Below the pieces are notes generated by a model. The model had not been told where the DNA came from. It did no database searches and saw only the letters and a program-made list of their open reading frames with translations. 64,000 bases of DNA, taken from contig NZ_JAATNG010000007.1 of NCBI RefSeq assembly GCF_013184805.1, positions 62,001 through 126,000 on the forward strand, given 5' to 3'. The position numbers were made by a program, and so were the translations under genes. Positions 59,627 to 64,000 of the stretch are shown one piece after another. Every line of letters starts with the position of its first letter. The first letter of the stretch is position 1. This stretch comes from Pseudoruegeria sp. HB172150 (GTDB lineage Bacteria > Pseudomonadota > Alphaproteobacteria > Rhodobacterales > Rhodobacteraceae).

Positions 59627-60808
59627 ATGACGTTCCCCGAGCGGTTTTCGAACCTGCCTGAATACGCGTTTCCGCGCCTGCGGACGCTGCTGGACGGCCA
59701 TGCGCCCGGCGGCGAGCCCGTATTCATGTCTCTGGGGGAACCGAAACACGCCTTTCCCGACTGGGTCGGCCGCGTCGTTGCCGAACATGCCCATGAATTC
59801 GGGATCTACCCGCCGAATGACGGCTCTCCCGAGCTTCTGAACGCCATCGCCGGTTGGATCGGCCGCCGCTACGGCGTGCCGGTGGCACTGGACCGTCAGA
59901 TCATGGCGCTGAACGGCACCCGCGAGGGGCTGTTCAACGCGTGCATGGCGCTTTGCCCCGAGGTGTCGAACGGCAAAACGCCGGCCGTGCTGGTGCCGAA
60001 CCCGTTTTACCAGGTCTATGCCGTTGCCGCGCTGGCCGTGGGCGCCGACCCGGTCTACGTGCCCGCCACCGCCGAAACCGGGTTCCTGCCCGATTATGCC
60101 TCGGTCGGAGAGGACATTCTGGCTCGGACCGAGGTGGTCTATTGCTGTTCGCCCGCGAACCCGCAGGGCGTCGTGGCGTCGCGGGAATACTGGGCGCGGC
60201 TGATCGAACTGGCCGAACACTACGATTTCCGGATCTTCGCCGACGAATGCTATTCCGAGCTCTACCGCGACACGCCGCCGGTGGGTGCGATGCAGGTCGC
60301 CTACGAGATGGGCGCCTCGCCGGAACGCGTGGTGATCTTTCATTCGCTGTCCAAGCGGTCGTCGCTGCCCGGTTTGCGGTCCGGCTTCGTCGCCGGCGGG
60401 CCGGAAAGCCTGGCGCGGATCAAGCGCCTGCGCGCCTATGCCGGCGCGCCTCTGGCGCTGCCGCTGCAGCGCGCGGCGGAACGGCTGTGGGCCGACGAGG
60501 AGCATGTCGAGGTCAATCGCGCGCTCTATCAGGACAAGTACAAGCTGGCCGACGAGATCTTTGCCGGCGTGCCGGGCTACATGCCGCCGGAGGCCGGGTT
60601 CTTCCTTTGGCTGCCGGTCGAGGACAGCGAGACGGCAACGCTGAAGCTTTGGACCGAGACCGGCGTGCGGGTTCTGCCCGGCGCCTTTCTTGGCCGCGAC
60701 ACCGGGACAGGCAACCCGGGCGCAGGATTTATCAGGGTCGCGATGGTGGCCCCAATTGAAGAAATGCAGCGCGCGCTGATCCAGCTGCGCGACTGCCTAT
60801 TCGGGTGA
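59627..60808 (+). CDS. Class I/II aminotransferase, DapC-like
   Basis: A 393-aa PLP enzyme. S-P-A-N-P-Q-G near residue 176, D-E-C-Y-S-E near residue 209 and the PLP-lysine [14 protein letters not shown] near residue 245 fit class I. The sequence is nearest to N-succinyldiaminopimelate aminotransferase of lysine/peptidoglycan synthesis. ATG at 59627. It is 13 bp before ftsK. Confidence 0.85.
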   Translation: MTFPERFSNLPEYAFPRLRTLLDGHAPGGEPVFMSLGEPKHAFPDWVGRVVAEHAHEFGIYPPNDGSPELLNAIAGWIGRRYGVPVALDRQIMALNGTREGLFNACMALCPEVSNGKTPAVLVPNPFYQVYAVAALAVGADPVYVPATAETGFLPDYASVGEDILARTEVVYCCSPANPQGVVASREYWARLIELAEHYDFRIFADECYSELYRDTPPVGAMQVAYEMGASPERVVIFHSLSKRSSLPGLRSGFVAGGPESLARIKRLRAYAGAPLALPLQRAAERLWADEEHVEVNRALYQDKYKLADEIFAGVPGYMPPEAGFFLWLPVEDSETATLKLWTETGVRVLPGAFLGRDTGTGNPGAGFIRVAMVAPIEEMQRALIQLRDCLFG

Positions 60809-60821
60809 GGACGAGCTACGC

Positions 60822-63743
60822 ATGGCATCATATCAGGTCAGACAACGCGAGCGGCTGTTCGACAGCAAGACGCAGGCGGCGCTGGAAAAGCGCAGCAAGG
60901 AGCTGCTGGGCGTCGCGCTGATCGTTCTGGGTGTTCTGACGGCGATGATCCTGGGGTCCTACGTGCCCGACGATCCGTCGTGGATGGCCGCAACCGACGA
61001 GCCCGCGCAGAACCTGCTGGGGCGCTTCGGCGCCTCCATCGCCTCGCCGCTGTTCATCATCGTGGGCTTTGGCGCATGGGGCTTTGCGCTGGTCTTCCTG
61101 GCTTGGGGCGTGCGTTTCGTGACCCATCGCGGGTCTGACCGCGCGCTGCCGCGGGTGATCTTTGCGCCAATCGCGATCGCGCTGGCGTCGGTCTATGCCT
61201 CGACCCATGTGCCGACCAGCGAGTGGACGCATTCCTTCGGGCTGGGTGGCCTGTTCGGCGACACGGTTCTGGGCGCGATTCTGGGCGTTGTGCCTGTCTC
61301 TGCCACCTTTGGTCTGAAGGTGCTGGCGGTCGCGATGGCGCTGGCCGCGCTGGGAATGGCGCTGTTCGTGCTGGGCTTCACCACGGCGGAACTGCGGGCG
61401 ATCGGGCGGTTCATGGTGGTCAGCCTTGTCGTGGCCTATGCGAACCTGATGACGTTGCTTGGCGTAGGTGCGCGCGGCGTGGTGCGCGGCGCGTCGGCGG
61501 TGAACGCGGCCCGGATGGAGCGGGCGGAACGCCGCCGCCTTGCCGCCGAGCAGGCCGCCGATGAAGAAGCCGCCATGGCCGCGGAAATGGAGATCGCGCC
61601 GCGGATGTCGCGTAGCGAGCCGCTGGTCGCGCGGCGGCCGGTCCATGGCCGCGTGCAGGAACCCGAGTTCGAGATCGATCCGGCGCCCGCGCCTGTGCCC
61701 GAGGGCAAATCCGGCCTGCGCCTGCGCCTGCCCGGCCTGATGAAGCGCGTGCCGGAACCGGAGCTGATCGAACAGCCGGACGCGATGGACGAGCCCGACT
61801 TTGCTGAGACCGACGACCGCATCAAGGCGAAGATCGCCGACGTGATCCGCAACCGTGTGCGGCAGACGCCTGTGATGCAGCTGAACCGTCCGGAGCCGCC
61901 GGTAGAACGCCCGCGCGGGCCGAAGCCGATGATGCTGAACAATCCGAACCCGGTCTACGGAAAGGCGCGTGACGCGGCACCGGAGCCGGAAGCGGGCCAC
62001 GAGATGCCCTATGCGATGCCGCAGGATATCGAGGTCTATGATATCGACGACGACGAGGATTACGCCGCCGAGGCCGAAGCGGCGGAAATCTTCCATCGTG
62101 CGGATCCGTATACGCAGGAAGAGCCCGCCCAGCGCGCGGTGGTTCAACACGCGCCGAAGAAACCGGTGCAGCCGTCGCGGCAGGCGCAGGCAGAGGCGCA
62201 GCCGCAGCTTCAGTTCGAGGATCGGGGCGTCGCCTACGAACACCCGCCGCTGTCGCTGCTGACCAGCCCGTCCAACATCGAGCGTCATGTGCTGGCCGAC
62301 GAGGCGCTGGAGCAGAACGCGCGGATGCTGGAAACCGTACTGGACGATTACGGCGTGAAGGGCGAGATCGTGTCGGTCCGCCCCGGCCCGGTCGTCACCA
62401 TGTACGAGCTGGAACCGGCGCCGGGCCTCAAGGCATCGCGGGTGATCGGCCTGGCCGATGACATCGCGCGGTCGATGTCGGCGCTGTCGGCACGGGTTTC
62501 CACGGTGCCGGGCCGCTCGGTGATCGGGATCGAACTGCCGAATGCGAACCGCGAGAAGGTCGTGCTGCGCGAGATCCTGTCGGCGCGCGATTTCGGCGAC
62601 AGCAACATGCGGCTGCCTCTGGCGCTGGGTAAGGATATCGGCGGCGGCGCGGTCGTCGCGAACCTCGCCAAGATGCCTCACCTGCTGATCGCGGGGACCA
62701 CCGGTTCCGGTAAGTCGGTGGCGATCAACACGATGATCCTGTCGCTGCTGTACCGGCTGACGCCGGAAGAATGCCGGCTGATCATGATCGACCCGAAGAT
62801 GCTGGAGCTGTCCGTCTACGACGGCATCCCGCACCTGCTGTCGCCCGTCGTCACCGACCCGAAAAAGGCCGTCGTGGCGCTGAAATGGGTCGTCGGCGAG
62901 ATGGAAGAACGCTACCGCAAGATGTCCAAAATGGGCGTGCGGAACATCGAGGGCTATAACGGCCGTGTCGAGGACGCGAAGTCGCGCAACGAGATGTTCA
63001 GCCGCACGGTGCAGACCGGATTCGACGACGAGACCGGCGATCCGGTCTTCGAGACAGAGGAATTCCTGCCCGAGAAGCTGCCCTATATAGTGGTCATCGT
63101 CGACGAGATGGCCGACCTGATGATGGTCGCCGGCAAGGAGATCGAAGCCTGCATCCAGCGTCTGGCACAGATGGCGCGGGCCTCTGGCATCCACCTGATC
63201 ATGGCGACGCAGCGGCCTTCGGTCGACGTCATCACCGGTACGATCAAGGCGAACTTCCCGACCCGGATCTCTTTCCAGGTGACTTCGAAGGTCGACTCGC
63301 GGACGATCCTGGGCGAGCAGGGCGCCGAACAGCTACTGGGCATGGGCGACATGCTGTACATGGCGGGCGGCGCCAAGATCACCCGTGTCCACGGCCCCTT
63401 TGTCAGCGACGAGGAAGTCGAGGAGATCGTGAACTACCTCAAGACCTTCGGGCCGCCGGATTATGTCGGCGGCGTCGTGGAAGGACCGGCCGACGATCAG
63501 GAAAGCGATATCGACCTGGTGCTGGGCCTTGGCGGCAATACCGATGGCGAGGATGCGCTTTATGATCAGGCCGTGCAGGTGGTGATCAAGGACCGCAAAT
63601 GCTCGACCTCGTACATCCAGCGCAAGCTGGCCATCGGCTATAACAAGGCCGCGCGGCTGGTGGAGCAGATGGAGGACGAAGGTCTGGTCTCTGCCGCGAA
63701 CCACGTCGGCAAGCGCGAGATCCTGGTGCCGGAGCAGCAGTAG
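60822..63743 (+). CDS. ftsK: DNA translocase FtsK
   Basis: A 973-aa divisome DNA pump. The N-terminal region has about four transmembrane helices (residues 25-210). Residues 220-470 are an acidic, Pro-rich linker. The motor has Walker A G-T-T-G-S-G-K-S near residue 626 and V-I-V-D-E-M-A-D-L near 759. The gamma winged helix at the end has [10 protein letters not shown] near residue 928. Moves chromosome dimers toward dif. Confidence 0.97.
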   Translation: MASYQVRQRERLFDSKTQAALEKRSKELLGVALIVLGVLTAMILGSYVPDDPSWMAATDEPAQNLLGRFGASIASPLFIIVGFGAWGFALVFLAWGVRFVTHRGSDRALPRVIFAPIAIALASVYASTHVPTSEWTHSFGLGGLFGDTVLGAILGVVPVSATFGLKVLAVAMALAALGMALFVLGFTTAELRAIGRFMVVSLVVAYANLMTLLGVGARGVVRGASAVNAARMERAERRRLAAEQAADEEAAMAAEMEIAPRMSRSEPLVARRPVHGRVQEPEFEIDPAPAPVPEGKSGLRLRLPGLMKRVPEPELIEQPDAMDEPDFAETDDRIKAKIADVIRNRVRQTPVMQLNRPEPPVERPRGPKPMMLNNPNPVYGKARDAAPEPEAGHEMPYAMPQDIEVYDIDDDEDYAAEAEAAEIFHRADPYTQEEPAQRAVVQHAPKKPVQPSRQAQAEAQPQLQFEDRGVAYEHPPLSLLTSPSNIERHVLADEALEQNARMLETVLDDYGVKGEIVSVRPGPVVTMYELEPAPGLKASRVIGLADDIARSMSALSARVSTVPGRSVIGIELPNANREKVVLREILSARDFGDSNMRLPLALGKDIGGGAVVANLAKMPHLLIAGTTGSGKSVAINTMILSLLYRLTPEECRLIMIDPKMLELSVYDGIPHLLSPVVTDPKKAVVALKWVVGEMEERYRKMSKMGVRNIEGYNGRVEDAKSRNEMFSRTVQTGFDDETGDPVFETEEFLPEKLPYIVVIVDEMADLMMVAGKEIEACIQRLAQMARASGIHLIMATQRPSVDVITGTIKANFPTRISFQVTSKVDSRTILGEQGAEQLLGMGDMLYMAGGAKITRVHGPFVSDEEVEEIVNYLKTFGPPDYVGGVVEGPADDQESDIDLVLGLGGNTDGEDALYDQAVQVVIKDRKCSTSYIQRKLAIGYNKAARLVEQMEDEGLVSAANHVGKREILVPEQQ

Positions 63744-63816
63744 GGGCTTCGGCAATTCTCTGCAAAGTGATGCGGGGAGAGGTGCAATCCGCGCGATCCG
63801 GCGCTACATGCGGATC

Positions 63817-64000
63817 ATGAAATACTTGCGCCTCCTCCTTATGCCGCTGTTGCTTGCCGCCACGCTGCAGCCAGCCGCCGCCGCGGAAAAACTGTCGCTG
63901 AACGCGATTTCCCGCTATCTCAACGATCTGACGACGGCGCAGGGCCGGTTTACCCAGATCAACGAAGACGGCACGATTGCGACCGGCAACATCTATATCA
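63817..64000 (+). CDS. lolA: Outer-membrane lipoprotein carrier LolA, N-terminal part (runs off window)
   Basis: The visible about 61 residues: a signal peptide ending A-A-A-A-E near residue 22, then L-N-D-L-T-T-A-Q-G-R-F-T-Q-I, the typical LolA start. Carries lipoproteins across the periplasm. Start ATG at 63817; an in-frame ATG at 63808 is also possible. FtsK-LolA adjacency is common in the group. Confidence 0.85.
   Translation, partial: MKYLRLLLMPLLLAATLQPAAAAEKLSLNAISRYLNDLTTAQGRFTQINEDGTIATGNIYI

Noticed and set aside
60828-63194. 788-residue antisense frame across ftsK
   Set aside because: Same shadow effect; rich in R/H/D with no recognisable domain.

Overview
The window is an ordinary high-GC alphaproteobacterial chromosome segment, most likely from the Rhodobacteraceae/Roseobacter group. 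Evidence for this is the separate F1-ATPase operon in the order atpH-A-G-D-C, several families typical of that group (two long DUF2125-like periplasmic proteins, a DUF3576 lipoprotein, an H-type lectin domain protein), a thioredoxin/LON-domain/Trm112 run, and leuS-lptE-holA. No tRNA, rRNA, CRISPR array, transposase or prophage gene was recognised.

Layout. 1-4019: end of a threonine aldolase, an HCCA-isomerase-like protein, prs (PRPP synthase), a GT87 mannosyltransferase-like membrane protein behind two palindromes, and an H-type lectin domain protein. 4128-8965: atpHAGDC on the minus strand, ending at a hairpin terminator. 9264-13348: a methyltransferase, gloB and clpA, closed by a terminator. 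13733-23216: the accessory core of the window, nine tandem paralogues of a small exported protein family that I do not recognise. 23403-27350: a MotA/ExbB-like plus MotB/OmpA-like pair with a long coiled coil made of exact 28-residue repeats. 27425-43075: gamma-glutamylcyclotransferase, three DUF2125-type genes, a 1-Cys peroxiredoxin, an SDR/enoyl-CoA hydratase pair, MOSC and HNH proteins, a flavoprotein, two glutathione transferases, holA, lptE, leuS and a DUF3576 lipoprotein. 43322-53937: a porin, a TPR-sulfotransferase, the YggS-type PLP protein, an L,D-transpeptidase, an unusual exported pair (47874-49221), ribA, an orphan OmpR-type regulator, a lytic transglycosylase and an asparagine-synthetase-like protein. 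54118-64000: exodeoxyribonuclease III, a thioredoxin-TPR protein, LON-domain and Trm112 proteins, a UbiH-type hydroxylase, an amidase, a DapC-like aminotransferase, ftsK and the start of lolA.

The most interesting part is 13.7-23.2 kb. Each paralogue has a signal peptide, a cysteine a few residues into the mature chain, a cysteine at the extreme C-terminus, and a conserved W-E-D-G-Y ... V-E-V-x-W ... H-Y-K core. Genes are AT-rich while their spacers are GC-rich. Five members share an upstream element about 102-107 nt before the start codon, and three others share a different element 23-24 nt before the start. One member is a pseudogene (a one-base deletion plus a TAC-to-TAA change). 3' ends look homogenised between neighbours. 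Two decayed copies of the 3' end of the adjacent OmpA-like gene lie inside the array, which suggests stepwise block duplication at its right edge. The function is unknown; the pattern is that of a fast-evolving exported protein family.
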